Shown here: positions 16,997-25,387 of the stretch, one piece after another
Numbering within the stretch: the stretch's first letter is position 1
Layout: the number at the start of each line of letters is the position of its first letter
Assembly: GCF_003990355.1 (NCBI RefSeq)
Contig: NZ_CP034670.1
Span: 1,984,001 to 2,048,000, forward strand
Source: Eikenella corrodens
GTDB lineage: Bacteria; Pseudomonadota; Gammaproteobacteria; Burkholderiales; Neisseriaceae
Direction of reading: 5' to 3'
Length of the DNA: 64,000 nt
Translations under genes and position numbers: made by a program
Notes under the pieces: generated by a model
Database searches by the model: none
Told to the model about the DNA's origin: nothing
What the model saw: the letters and a program-made list of their open reading frames with translations, nothing else

Positions 16997-19396
16997 ATGA
17001 CAGAATCCACCCAACAAGAATACGGCGCAGACAGCATCCAAGTCCTCGAAGGATTGGAGGCCGTGCGCAAACGCCCCGGCATGTACATCGGCGACACACA
17101 GGACGGCTCCGGCCTGCACCACATGGTGTTCGAAGTGCTGGATAACGCCATTGACGAAGCGCTGGCCGGCCATTGCGACAACATCACCGTGTGCATCAAC
17201 GCCGACGAATCCATCACCATCGAAGACAACGGGCGCGGCATCCCCACCGGCATCCACCCCAAAGAAGGCCGCTCCGCCGCCGAAGTCATCATGACCATCC
17301 TGCACGCGGGCGGCAAATTCGACAACAACAGCTATAAAGTCTCCGGCGGTCTGCACGGCGTGGGCGTGAGCGTGGTGAATGCGCTGTCCGACTGGCTGAA
17401 ACTCACCATTTGGCGCGAAGGCAAAGAGCACTTCGTGGAATTCAAACGCGGCGAAACCGTTGCCCCGCTCAAAGCCGTGGCCGACTGCCCGCCCGACAAA
17501 CACGGTACGCGCGTGCAATTCATGGCCAGCGAAGAAACCTTCGGCGTGGTGCAATATAAATTTGAAACCCTGGCCAAACGCATCCGCGAACTGTCCTTTT
17601 TAAACAACGGCGTGAAAATCGAACTGTTCGACAAACGCGACGGCAAACACGAAAACTTCGCCGAATCCGGCGGCGTGGCCGGTTTCGTCCGCTACACCAC
17701 CGGCAACAAAAAGCCCCTGCACGAAAAAATCTTCTACACCATCGGCGAAAAAGACGGCATGACCGTAGAGTGCGCCATGCAGTGGAACGACAGCTACCAA
17801 GAATCCGTGCAATGCTTCACCAACAACATCCCGCAGCGCGACGGCGGCACCCACCTCACCGCCCTGCGCGCCGCGATGACGCGCACCATCAACCAATACA
17901 TCGAAGCCAACGAAATCGCCAAGAAAGCCAAGGTGGATACCAGCGGCGACGATATGCGCGAAGGCTTGGTGTGCGTGCTGTCCGTGAAGCTGCCCGACCC
18001 GAAATTCTCATCGCAGACCAAAGACAAACTGGTTTCCAGCGAAATCGCCCCCGTGGTGAACGAAGTGCTCAGTCAGGCGCTGCACGAATTCTTGGAAGAA
18101 AACCCGCAAGACGCCAAAATCATTTGTAGCAAAATCGTGGATGCCGCCCGCGCCCGCGAAGCCGCCCGCAAAGCGCGCGAAATCACCCGCCGCAAAGGCG
18201 TGATGGACGGCCTCGGCCTGCCTGGCAAACTGGCCGACTGCCAGGAAAAAGATCCTGCATTATCCGAGCTTTATCTGGTGGAGGGCGATTCCGCCGGCGG
18301 CTCGGCCAAACAAGGCCGCGACCGTAAATTCCAAGCCATCCTGCCGCTGAAAGGCAAAATCCTCAACGTGGAAAAAGCCCGCTTCGAAAAAATGCTCGCC
18401 AGCCAAGAAGTGGCCACGCTGATTACCGCGCTGGGCACGTCCATCGGCAAAGAAGAATTCAATCTGGAAAAACTACGCTACCACCGCATCATCATCATGA
18501 CCGATGCCGACGTGGACGGTGCGCATATCCGCACCCTGCTCCTAACCTTCTTCTACCGCCAAATGCCCGAACTGGTGGAACGCGGCTACATCTACATCGC
18601 CCAACCCCCGCTTTATAAAGCCAAATACGGCAAACAGGAACGCTACCTGAAAGACGACACGGAAAAAGACGAATTCCTGCTCGGCCTCGCTGTAGACAAA
18701 GCCAAAATCGTTTCCGGCGGCCGCACGCTGGAAGGCGCCGAGCTGGAACGCGCCGCCAAGCAGTTCCTCCGCGCCCGCAGCACCATCGAACAGGAAAGCC
18801 GCATCATCGACGGCCTCGTGCTGCGCGCCCTGCTCGACACCGCCCCCATTTCGCTCGAAAGCGCCGAAAGCACCGATGCCGCCATTGCCGCCCTCACCCC
18901 CCTGCTGGCCAAAGAAGAAGTGGCTCTGGAACGCCTAGACGGCCACGAAGGCGGCCATTTCATCAAAATCACCCGCCAGCTGCACGGCAACGTGATGGTT
19001 TCCTATCTCGACCAGAAATTCATCGACAGCAAAGCCTACCAAACCATCAGCCGCACCGCCGAACAGCTCCAAGGCCTGGTTGAGCCCGGCGCCCTGCTCC
19101 ACAAAGGCGAAGCCGAGCCGCAAACCGTAAACAGCTTCGAGCAGGCCATCGACATCCTGCTCGCCGGTGCGCAAAAAGGCATGGCCATCCAGCGCTACAA
19201 AGGGCTGGGCGAGATGAACGCCGAACAGCTGTGGGAAACCACCATGGACCCGGAAGTGCGCCGCCTCCTGAAAGTGCGCATCGAAGACGCCATTGCCGCC
19301 GACAAAGTATTCGTTACCCTCATGGGCGACGAAGTCGAACCCCGCCGTGAGTTCATCGAAACCAACGCCCTGATTGCGCAAAATATTGATGCGTAA
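16997..19396 (+). CDS. gyrB: DNA gyrase subunit B
   Basis: ATPase subunit of gyrase, 799 residues. The GHKL ATPase shows DNAIDEALAG, EDNGRGIPTG and GGLHGVGVSVVNALS; the TOPRIM domain shows EGDSAGGSAKQGRDR and IMTDADVDGAHIRTLLLTFF; the C-terminal end contains QRYKGLGEMNAEQLWETTM. The start MTESTQQEYGADSIQ is preceded by a DUS and AAACAACC rather than a clear Shine-Dalgarno. Residues between TOPRIM and the C-terminus contain the extra gyrB insert usual in Proteobacteria. Confidence 0.97.
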   Translation: MTESTQQEYGADSIQVLEGLEAVRKRPGMYIGDTQDGSGLHHMVFEVLDNAIDEALAGHCDNITVCINADESITIEDNGRGIPTGIHPKEGRSAAEVIMTILHAGGKFDNNSYKVSGGLHGVGVSVVNALSDWLKLTIWREGKEHFVEFKRGETVAPLKAVADCPPDKHGTRVQFMASEETFGVVQYKFETLAKRIRELSFLNNGVKIELFDKRDGKHENFAESGGVAGFVRYTTGNKKPLHEKIFYTIGEKDGMTVECAMQWNDSYQESVQCFTNNIPQRDGGTHLTALRAAMTRTINQYIEANEIAKKAKVDTSGDDMREGLVCVLSVKLPDPKFSSQTKDKLVSSEIAPVVNEVLSQALHEFLEENPQDAKIICSKIVDAARAREAARKAREITRRKGVMDGLGLPGKLADCQEKDPALSELYLVEGDSAGGSAKQGRDRKFQAILPLKGKILNVEKARFEKMLASQEVATLITALGTSIGKEEFNLEKLRYHRIIIMTDADVDGAHIRTLLLTFFYRQMPELVERGYIYIAQPPLYKAKYGKQERYLKDDTEKDEFLLGLAVDKAKIVSGGRTLEGAELERAAKQFLRARSTIEQESRIIDGLVLRALLDTAPISLESAESTDAAIAALTPLLAKEEVALERLDGHEGGHFIKITRQLHGNVMVSYLDQKFIDSKAYQTISRTAEQLQGLVEPGALLHKGEAEPQTVNSFEQAIDILLAGAQKGMAIQRYKGLGEMNAEQLWETTMDPEVRRLLKVRIEDAIAADKVFVTLMGDEVEPRREFIETNALIAQNIDA

Positions 19397-19466
19397 AATT
19401 GAATCATCCCTGAAACAGACGCATCTGGACGCTTGCGACACTAGATTGAATTTTAGGAGATATTTT

Positions 19467-20153
19467 ATGTTAAAAAATAATATGCTATTGATTTGCACCA
19501 GCCTTATGCTATGCGCTTGTGCTGCTCCCTCGTATAACTATACCCCTAATGTTGAAAATATTAGCTTGCCACCAATTGGTAGCCAAAATACCGTAAATAT
19601 TGGCGATGAAATGCTAAGACAGGGCATTATCACGAAAGCAGATGTACTATCATTTAGTACCGCAACAAGAATTAATTTTGCATACTCTATTCCACCAGGT
19701 AACTACCGAAAAACAGGGGATAGCTCTGCAGGACAAAATTTTTTAATCAGCAGTATAGAAGGACAACAAGTTATTGTACGTGCCCTAGCTGATCCTGTGG
19801 TCTCTATACTACTGAAACCCAATAAAGATGTTTGCCTGATAACTATCTTAAATTTAGTATCTTGCCCTACTTCTGAAATAACTACCCCACCATCAATCAA
19901 ACAGATTGTTGTCCCTTCTGACAGGAGCTTTCAACAAACCCTCATTTATAGTGGGAAAATTGGCAATCGAGTTAAAATTGGATATAGAGAATTTATCCAC
20001 AATATGGCACGTTCAGATTTTTCAAATGACGTAGAATACGACCTAACCGAATCAAAAACTATTGGTTATAAAGGTGCTCTGATAGAGATTATTGATGCAA
20101 ACAATCAGAGCATTACATATAAAGTCATTAGAAATTTCAATACTCCTCAGTAA
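19467..20153 (+). CDS. AT-rich predicted lipoprotein, unknown function
   Basis: 228 residues. MLKNNMLLICTSLMLCACAA is a lipoprotein signal with lipobox LCAC. TAGGAGA lies ten bases upstream, which favours this ATG over earlier in-frame starts that overlap gyrB. The mature part has no family I recognise; NIGDEMLRQG and a beta-rich remainder suggest a small envelope protein. The gene is clearly more AT-rich than gyrB and the following genes, so it was probably acquired. A weakened DUS hairpin follows. Confidence 0.72.
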   Translation: MLKNNMLLICTSLMLCACAAPSYNYTPNVENISLPPIGSQNTVNIGDEMLRQGIITKADVLSFSTATRINFAYSIPPGNYRKTGDSSAGQNFLISSIEGQQVIVRALADPVVSILLKPNKDVCLITILNLVSCPTSEITTPPSIKQIVVPSDRSFQQTLIYSGKIGNRVKIGYREFIHNMARSDFSNDVEYDLTESKTIGYKGALIEIIDANNQSITYKVIRNFNTPQ

Positions 20154-20177
20154 CTCGCTATCAATTATTTAGGGTGG

Positions 20178-20209
20178 AAAGGCTACCTGAAAATTTCAAG
20201 TAGCCTTTC
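20178..20209 (+). terminator. Imperfect DUS hairpin
   Basis: AAAGGCTACCTGAAA pairs with TTTCAAGTAGCCTTT; one arm carries a G-to-A change in the uptake word. Confidence 0.65.
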
Positions 20210-20287
20210 CCCTCCCCATTCCAAACCTGCTACCCAACCGTTAAAATTTCCCACTTCCCAAATCAACCACCACAGAAAGGACACCCC

Positions 20288-20809
20288 ATGCTCCGCCGCC
20301 TCACCGCCATCGCCGCCCTCCTCATCGCCGGCCAAACCTACGCCCAAAGCTTTATCGCCGACACCATCCCCTACGCCCCCGAAGCCAAAGTGGCCGACCG
20401 CATCCGCCAAGAATGCACCGATTTAGGCACCAACCTCAGCCGCAAAATCATCGAGCAAGCCAAAGCCGGCGGCATCGAACTGCAGGCCACCGGCGCCGAC
20501 AGCCTCGCCGGGCAGCCCAACCGCCTCGACGTGCAGATTACCGACGCCCGCAGCTACGGCAGCGCCTTCACCGGCCACTACAAATCCATGCACATCCGCC
20601 TCACCCGCTACGAAAACGGCCAACAAACCGCCACCACCGAACTCTCCCGCCGCTCCCTCGGCGGCATGGGCGGCATGTTTAAAAGCTCCTGCTCCGTGCT
20701 CGAACGCGTAACCGACACCCTCGCCAAAGACACCGCCGCCTGGCTGAAAAACCCCGCCGACGCCTCCGCAACCCCGGCCGCCAACGAAGCCTCCGGCATA
20801 GTCCAATAA
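20288..20809 (+). CDS. Predicted periplasmic protein, unknown function
   Basis: 173 residues with a cleavable signal peptide (MLRRLTAIAALLIAGQTYAQ, cut likely after YAQ or TYA). AAAGGA lies upstream. The mature part has two cysteines (QECTDLG and KSSCSVLERV) that could form a disulphide, and a short Ala/Pro-rich C-terminus. No family recognised. Flanked by DUS hairpins on both sides, so it is likely a single-gene unit. Confidence 0.72.
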   Translation: MLRRLTAIAALLIAGQTYAQSFIADTIPYAPEAKVADRIRQECTDLGTNLSRKIIEQAKAGGIELQATGADSLAGQPNRLDVQITDARSYGSAFTGHYKSMHIRLTRYENGQQTATTELSRRSLGGMGGMFKSSCSVLERVTDTLAKDTAAWLKNPADASATPAANEASGIVQ

Positions 20810-20816
20810 ACCCGAA

Positions 20817-20845
20817 AGGCTACCTGAAACATTTTCAGGTAGCCT
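20817..20845 (+). terminator. Inverted DUS pair
   Basis: AGGCTACCTGAAA and TTTCAGGTAGCCT separated by three bases, directly after the preceding stop. Confidence 0.75.
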
Positions 20846-20871
20846 CACATCAAATTAAAAAGAGACCCCGC

Positions 20872-21540
20872 ATGAAATACATCCACACCACCGCCGACAC
20901 CCTCGAACACCTCCGCCAGCAGGCTAAAAAACGCCAAAACAAACAAGGCGGCAAAATCGCCGAGCTGCTCAACCGCGCCGCCCAAGAGGCCAAATACCAA
21001 AGCTGGCGCCACGCCGAAATCTGCCACCAGGCCGGCGAACGCTTCGGCCGCACCCCGCTCACCGAAGAATGCCACACCGTGGTCGAGCACACTCGTGCCG
21101 GCCAAGACTACGTAACCGCCACCGGCTTTGAAACCGCCACCCCCAGCGCCTACCTCCTGTTCAACACCGACCAAGGCGACGCCTGGCTATACGACGTATT
21201 CAGCCGCCGTGCCCTGTGCCTGATGCACCGCCACAAAGAAGCCGAGATCACCCCCATCCGCTTTGCCGACAAACGCTTCACCATCGAATGGGACGGCCAA
21301 GTCGACCTCTCCACCCCCATCCCCAGCCTCGACCCCGAAACCGACGCCGCCCGCGCCAAACTCAGCGGCCGCTACCTCTTCCCCGAATACGTTTCCCTCA
21401 TGATTGAAGACCTCGGCAGCCAAGCCGCCCGCCAAGCGCACCAATTCTTCCAAAACGAACACGGCGGCGAGAACCAGCCCGCGCCCGGGCATAAACACCA
21501 CGGGCACGAACACGGCCACAACTGCGGCTGCAGCCACTAG
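20872..21540 (+). CDS. Hypothetical protein with His/Cys-rich C-terminal tail
   Basis: 222 residues. The first 60 are helical and Lys/Gln/Ala-rich (TLEHLRQQAKKRQNKQGGKI, EAKYQSWRHAEICHQ); the middle is a mixed globular part (DQGDAWLYDVFSRRALCLMH). The last 17 residues, GHKHHGHEHGHNCGCSH, resemble the metal-binding tails of SlyD or HypB and could hold nickel, zinc or copper. No family recognised for the body. It sits between two DUS hairpins. Confidence 0.7.
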   Translation: MKYIHTTADTLEHLRQQAKKRQNKQGGKIAELLNRAAQEAKYQSWRHAEICHQAGERFGRTPLTEECHTVVEHTRAGQDYVTATGFETATPSAYLLFNTDQGDAWLYDVFSRRALCLMHRHKEAEITPIRFADKRFTIEWDGQVDLSTPIPSLDPETDAARAKLSGRYLFPEYVSLMIEDLGSQAARQAHQFFQNEHGGENQPAPGHKHHGHEHGHNCGCSH

Positions 21541-21548
21541 CCGAAATA

Positions 21549-21579
21549 TTTTCAGGTAGTCTCGAAGGCTACCTGAAAA
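21549..21579 (+). terminator. DUS hairpin
   Basis: TTTTCAGGTAGTCT and AGGCTACCTGAAAA pair around CGA, with one mismatch. Confidence 0.65.
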
Positions 21580-21622
21580 CCAAGAGCCTCATATCCCGCC
21601 AATCTAATCCCCGGAGTCCCCC

Positions 21623-22220
21623 ATGCAAGTCAGCTACCTCTTCAACCAACACGACCCTTCCTACAAAGCCGTCTGCGCCCTGATTACCAAAGAAATCGTC
21701 AAAACCAGCAAACTTCCTAACCTGGTAGGATTGGGCGACCTTATCCTCCTGCTGCCATTTTTCCCGGTTACGGCTTGGTTCTGCTACAGCCTGAAACAAT
21801 CGCTTGAAGCCTACGGCCTTTCCGACGACCCCATGTTTGCCAGCCTTGCCGCCGCCTGCCTGCCTGCCCATGATTGCCTACGCCTTCCTCGTTTCCACCT
21901 ATTCCCTGATTGTGCGCCCCAAATGCATCGACCGCATTTATTCCAAATTGTTTGAAGCCATGAACGTTTTAATCGAAGGGCGCAACACCATCACCCTCCA
22001 ATCCGACGGCCTGCTGCACGTTTCGGAAAACGGCCAAACCCAAACCCTTATCCGCTACCCCGCCATCACCCGCCTCTCCAACCTGCACCGCCACCTCGTT
22101 ATCCGTATCGGCCCCATCTATTTATATGCCGTCCCCCACAGCGCCTTCGCCAACGATGAAGAATGCCGCCGATTTACCGAATTGCTGCAAAAGCATACCG
22201 GCCTCTCTGTAGAAAACTGA
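21623..22220 (+). pseudogene. YcxB-like membrane protein, frameshifted in a tetranucleotide repeat
   Basis: An inner-membrane protein of the YcxB-like type: N-terminal soluble segment, two hydrophobic helices (LGDLILLLPFFPVTAWFCYS and the one split by the shift) and a C-terminal YcxB domain (ALFEAMNVL-type start, NTITLQSDGLLHVSENG, IRYPAITRL, LYAVPHSAF). The frame breaks at 21851-21868, where GCCT occurs three times followed by GCCC. Removing exactly one four-base unit joins the two halves into LAAACLPMIAYAFLVSTYSL, a normal membrane helix, and restores about 197 residues. CGGAG precedes the ATG. So the gene is off in this sequence; slipped-strand switching, plain mutation or a sequencing error are the options. 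Confidence 0.75.
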
Positions 22221-22251
22221 AATATTGCCATATCGCCATCCTCAGCCAAAC

Positions 22252-22284
22252 AAAAGGCTACCTGAAACTTTCAGGTAGCCTTTT
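22252..22284. terminator. Inverted DUS pair between convergent genes
   Basis: AAAAGGCTACCTGAAA and TTTCAGGTAGCCTTTT, usable on both strands, between the YcxB-like gene and yicC. Confidence 0.8.
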
Positions 22285-22300
22285 CCCATTCTTCAGGACA

Positions 22301-23179
22301 TCACTCGATATTCTGCACTTGCTCGCGCATCTGCTCGATGAGCACTTTCAGTTCCACCGAAGCCTGGGTGCATTCGGCGGCAATGGATTTGCTGCCCAGC
22401 GTATTGGCTTCGCGGTTGAGTTCCTGCATCAGGAAATCCAGGCGCTTGCCGATGCTGCCTTTGGGCTGGCTACTCACGATGCGGCGCACTTCGGCGATGT
22501 GGGTGCGCAGGCGGCTGAATTCTTCATCCACATCTGCCTTCTGCATAAACAGGGCAAACTCTTGCTGCAGGCGGTCGTTTTCCACGTCGCCCACCGCTTC
22601 GCGCAACCGCTGGCGCACTTTGTCCATATGCTGTTGCAGCAGCTGCGGGAAAGCGGCGGCCAAAGCGTCCAGAATTTGCTCCATTTGTTGCAAACGCTGC
22701 AGCAGGTGTTGCTGCAACTGCTCGCCCTCGCGGCTGCGGGCTTGGTTGAAGGCAAGCAGCACTTCGTTGATGAGCTGCAGCACGGCTTCGTCTAAATCGC
22801 CGGTTTCTTCCACCGGAGCAGCCAGCACGCCGGGGAAAGCGAGGATGTCGGCTACACCCAAACGTTGAATATCGGGATGTCTCTCACAGATTTTCTTGTT
22901 GATTTTAGCCAGCCGGGCAACCAATTTTTTGTTCAGCCGCAATTCTTGCTCGCCGCCGGTCTGATCGCCGTGGTGCAGCTGGATGCGGCATTCGATTTTG
23001 CCGCGCGCGGCGTGGGCGGATACGGCTTCGCGCAATGCGCCTTCGAGGTGGCGCAGGTCTTCGGGCATTTTGAATTGGATGTCGAGATAGCGGTGGTTGA
23101 CCGCGCGCAGTTCGATATACAGGCGTTTGCTGCCATGTTCGGCACTGCCGTTGGCAAAACCGGTCATGCTGTTGATCAT
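22301..23179 (-). CDS. yicC: YicC family endoribonuclease
   Basis: 292 residues, normal for the family. The N-terminal signature MINSMTGFANG and ELRAVNHRYLDIQFKMPEDL is present, then a long helical middle (Gln/Leu-rich, around EGEQLQQHLLQRLQQMEQIL) and the C-terminal GKRLDFLMQELNREANTLGSKS. E. coli YicC has been linked to small-RNA turnover and RNase activity. AGGAGAGA lies upstream of this ATG, which decides it against an earlier in-frame start. Confidence 0.94.
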   Translation of the reverse strand: MINSMTGFANGSAEHGSKRLYIELRAVNHRYLDIQFKMPEDLRHLEGALREAVSAHAARGKIECRIQLHHGDQTGGEQELRLNKKLVARLAKINKKICERHPDIQRLGVADILAFPGVLAAPVEETGDLDEAVLQLINEVLLAFNQARSREGEQLQQHLLQRLQQMEQILDALAAAFPQLLQQHMDKVRQRLREAVGDVENDRLQQEFALFMQKADVDEEFSRLRTHIAEVRRIVSSQPKGSIGKRLDFLMQELNREANTLGSKSIAAECTQASVELKVLIEQMREQVQNIE

Positions 23180-23243
23180 AATTCTCTCCTTTAAATACAG
23201 TGGATAAATTGTTCGCCTTGCTTTCAGGTAGCCTTTAAGCCCC

Positions 23244-24116
23244 CTATTTGCCCTTGGCAAAGCTGCCCAATACACCGGCGCCTACAATCACCAACATACC
23301 GATGATTTCGTGCCAGCTGGTGCTGTCGCCCAGCCAGAAAATGCCCAGCAGGGTGGAAAACACCACGGTGAGGTAGGCCAGCGAAGCCACGGTGAGCTTG
23401 CGCCCCACTTGGTAGGCACGGGTCATCGCCAGCTGGCCGAGCGTACCGGCGGCACCCAGGCCGAGCAGATAGGGCAGCGATTGGGCGGTGGGCAGCTGCC
23501 AGCCGTTGATGCAGGCCAATGTGCCCGACATGGCGGTGGCCACGCAGCAGAAGTAGAACACCACGCGCCAGCTGGGTTCGCCCAACTGCGAGAGTTCACG
23601 CACCTGCAAATATGCCCAGCCGGAACACACGCCGGAAATCAGGCCGATGAGGCCGGCAAGCTGCTGCTCGGCGGCAATGGTGGGCTGGAGCAGGATAATG
23701 ATGCCGCCAAAACCCATCAAGAGCGCGGCCAGCATCAGCGGGGCAATTCTTTCCTTAAGGAAGATGAAAGAGAGCAAGGCCAAAAACAGCGAAGAGGTGT
23801 AATTGAGCGTGATGGCGGTGGCCAGCGGCAAGCGGGTGAGCGCGAAGAACGAGAGCAGGAGCGCCACCGAGCCGGTGATGCTGCGGTTGAGGTGCGATTT
23901 CAGATAGGGCGTACGAAAGGCGTGCCCGCGCCACCATTCGGGCAGGCCGATGGCGAAAAGGCCGAACAACATGCGCCAAAACACCAGCTCGTTGAAGCTG
24001 AAGCCGAAACGGCTGCCGGCGGCTTTGGCAAACGCGCCCATCAGGGCAAACAGGGCGGCGGAAACCACCATCCAGCCTGAGCCCAGGCGGTCGACACGCA
24101 GAGCGGGATTGCTCAT
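23244..24116 (-). CDS. EamA/DMT family transporter
   Basis: About 290 residues and ten hydrophobic helices in two EamA repeats; VSAALFALMGAFAKAAGSRF, LPLATAITLNYTSSLFLALL and the second-repeat YLTVVFSTLLGIFWLGD are typical. Substrate unknown. Start placed at MSNPALRV; an ATG four codons earlier is possible. It lies upstream of yicC on the same strand with a DUS in the gap. Confidence 0.88.
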   Translation of the reverse strand: MSNPALRVDRLGSGWMVVSAALFALMGAFAKAAGSRFGFSFNELVFWRMLFGLFAIGLPEWWRGHAFRTPYLKSHLNRSITGSVALLLSFFALTRLPLATAITLNYTSSLFLALLSFIFLKERIAPLMLAALLMGFGGIIILLQPTIAAEQQLAGLIGLISGVCSGWAYLQVRELSQLGEPSWRVVFYFCCVATAMSGTLACINGWQLPTAQSLPYLLGLGAAGTLGQLAMTRAYQVGRKLTVASLAYLTVVFSTLLGIFWLGDSTSWHEIIGMLVIVGAGVLGSFAKGK

Positions 24117-24170
24117 AACATCATACAAAACAAAATAATATGCTCAAAATTGCGGCAACTCCGCAATCCA

Positions 24171-24518
24171 TCATGCTTCATACTGCAGCGGCATCCGGGT
24201 CGCACCAAACGGATTCTCACACATCATGCTTGCAGCCGCCACGCCTGTGATGCATATCTCGCTGCTAAATGCGTCCAACCCGTGCCGAATATTGCCGCCC
24301 ACCACCCAATGCCGCCCCAACTGTTGGGCGAAATCCAACAGATGAAACACGCCCTGCGGCCAATTTGGCGCATTCAATTTCACGACAAACCCACCCTCTT
24401 CTGTCATTGCCTCACCATGATACGGCTGCAAACTTTGCTGGATTTTATGGATAGTTTGCCGCTTGGCAACGGAAGATTGAGCAGCGAGGGAGAAGTTGAG
24501 GTAAACGGTTAGCTCCAT
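24171..24518 (-). CDS. Hypothetical protein
   Basis: 115 residues from MELTVYLNFSLAAQSS; no clear Shine-Dalgarno. Contains LNAPNWPQGVFHLLDFAQQL and ends MPLQYEA. No signal or membrane segment and no family recognised. The gene begins 15 bases from the nested mobile cluster, so its promoter region may have been displaced. Confidence 0.5.
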   Translation of the reverse strand: MELTVYLNFSLAAQSSVAKRQTIHKIQQSLQPYHGEAMTEEGGFVVKLNAPNWPQGVFHLLDFAQQLGRHWVVGGNIRHGLDAFSSEICITGVAAASMMCENPFGATRMPLQYEA

Positions 24519-24666
24519 GATTGCCGATGATTTATAGTGAATCAACAAGAACCAGTACAGCGTTGGCTCGCCTTGCCGTACTATAGTCAATTAAAAACAA
24601 AATAGTACAATACTTAACTTTGAAGGTCTAACCATGGCATATTCTGCGGACTTAAGAAACAAAGCT

Positions 24667-24674
24667 TTAAACTA
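24667..24674 (+). repeat. 8-bp target duplication, left
   Basis: TTAAACTA, repeated exactly at 25388-25395 beyond the right end of the IS1016-type element. An eight-base duplication is the rule for the IS1595 family. Confidence 0.93.
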
Positions 24675-25387
24675 GGGGCTGACGTAGATTAGCTCTAAAT
24701 TCCACACCAATCCCGCAGGGTTTGAAGCTGCCGGGACGGTGTGCCGAAGTTAAACCGAAATTCGCATTCTTTCAAGAACAGCGGGAAAGATTTGCGGTTG
24801 ATTCCGTTGTATTTGCGCAAGACGCGTTTTGCCTGATTCCAAAAATTCTCAATGCCGTTGATGTGGTTCTGGCGGTCTGCAAATTCCTTGGAATGGTTGA
24901 TGCGGTAATGGATAAAGCCGCTCACATCCAACTTGTCGTAGCTGCCCAGACTATCGGTATAAACAATACTGTCCGGCATGATTTTCTTTTTAATGACAGG
25001 GAGTAACGTTTCAGACTTGGCATTATCCACCACAACGGTATAGACCCGTCCGTTGCGTTTCAGGATGCCAAAGACAACCACTTTTCCTGCCGCACTGCGA
25101 CCACGTCTGCCTTTACGCCGTCCGCCGAAATAGCTTTCGTCCAACTCGACAGGCCCCTCGAAAACCTCATCGGCAGCCAAGGCTAAATAATGGCTGATGA
25201 CCATACGGATTTTACGGTAGAACAGAATGGCGGAGTTGGGCTGAATGTCTAAAATATCGGCAGCGGAACGAGCGATAACTTGGAGCACAAAAAATTCAAG
25301 CAGTTTCTTTTGAACTCTCTTGCTTAATTTACAATTGGTTATCTTCATCCTCGTAGCCTAGCATAACTGCTAATCTACGTCAGCCCC
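24675..25387 (-). mobile_element. IS1595-family (IS1016-type) insertion sequence
   Basis: 713 bases with perfect ends GGGGCTGACGTAGATTAGC and its complement, one intact transposase on the minus strand, and a perfect eight-base target duplication. Inserted within codon 12-15 of the IS630 transposase. It looks intact and recent. Confidence 0.93.
24695..25348 (-). CDS. IS1595-family (IS1016-type) transposase
   Basis: 217 residues, complete. Catalytic acidic residues are in VELDESYFGGRRKG, IVYTDSLGSYD and HINGIENFWNQAKRVLR (the N/E-containing third motif). The N-terminal part lacks an obvious zinc ribbon, as in the short IS1016 group. Intact reading frame and intact ends suggest the element is still able to move. 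Confidence 0.93.
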   Translation of the reverse strand: MKITNCKLSKRVQKKLLEFFVLQVIARSAADILDIQPNSAILFYRKIRMVISHYLALAADEVFEGPVELDESYFGGRRKGRRGRSAAGKVVVFGILKRNGRVYTVVVDNAKSETLLPVIKKKIMPDSIVYTDSLGSYDKLDVSGFIHYRINHSKEFADRQNHINGIENFWNQAKRVLRKYNGINRKSFPLFLKECEFRFNFGTPSRQLQTLRDWCGI

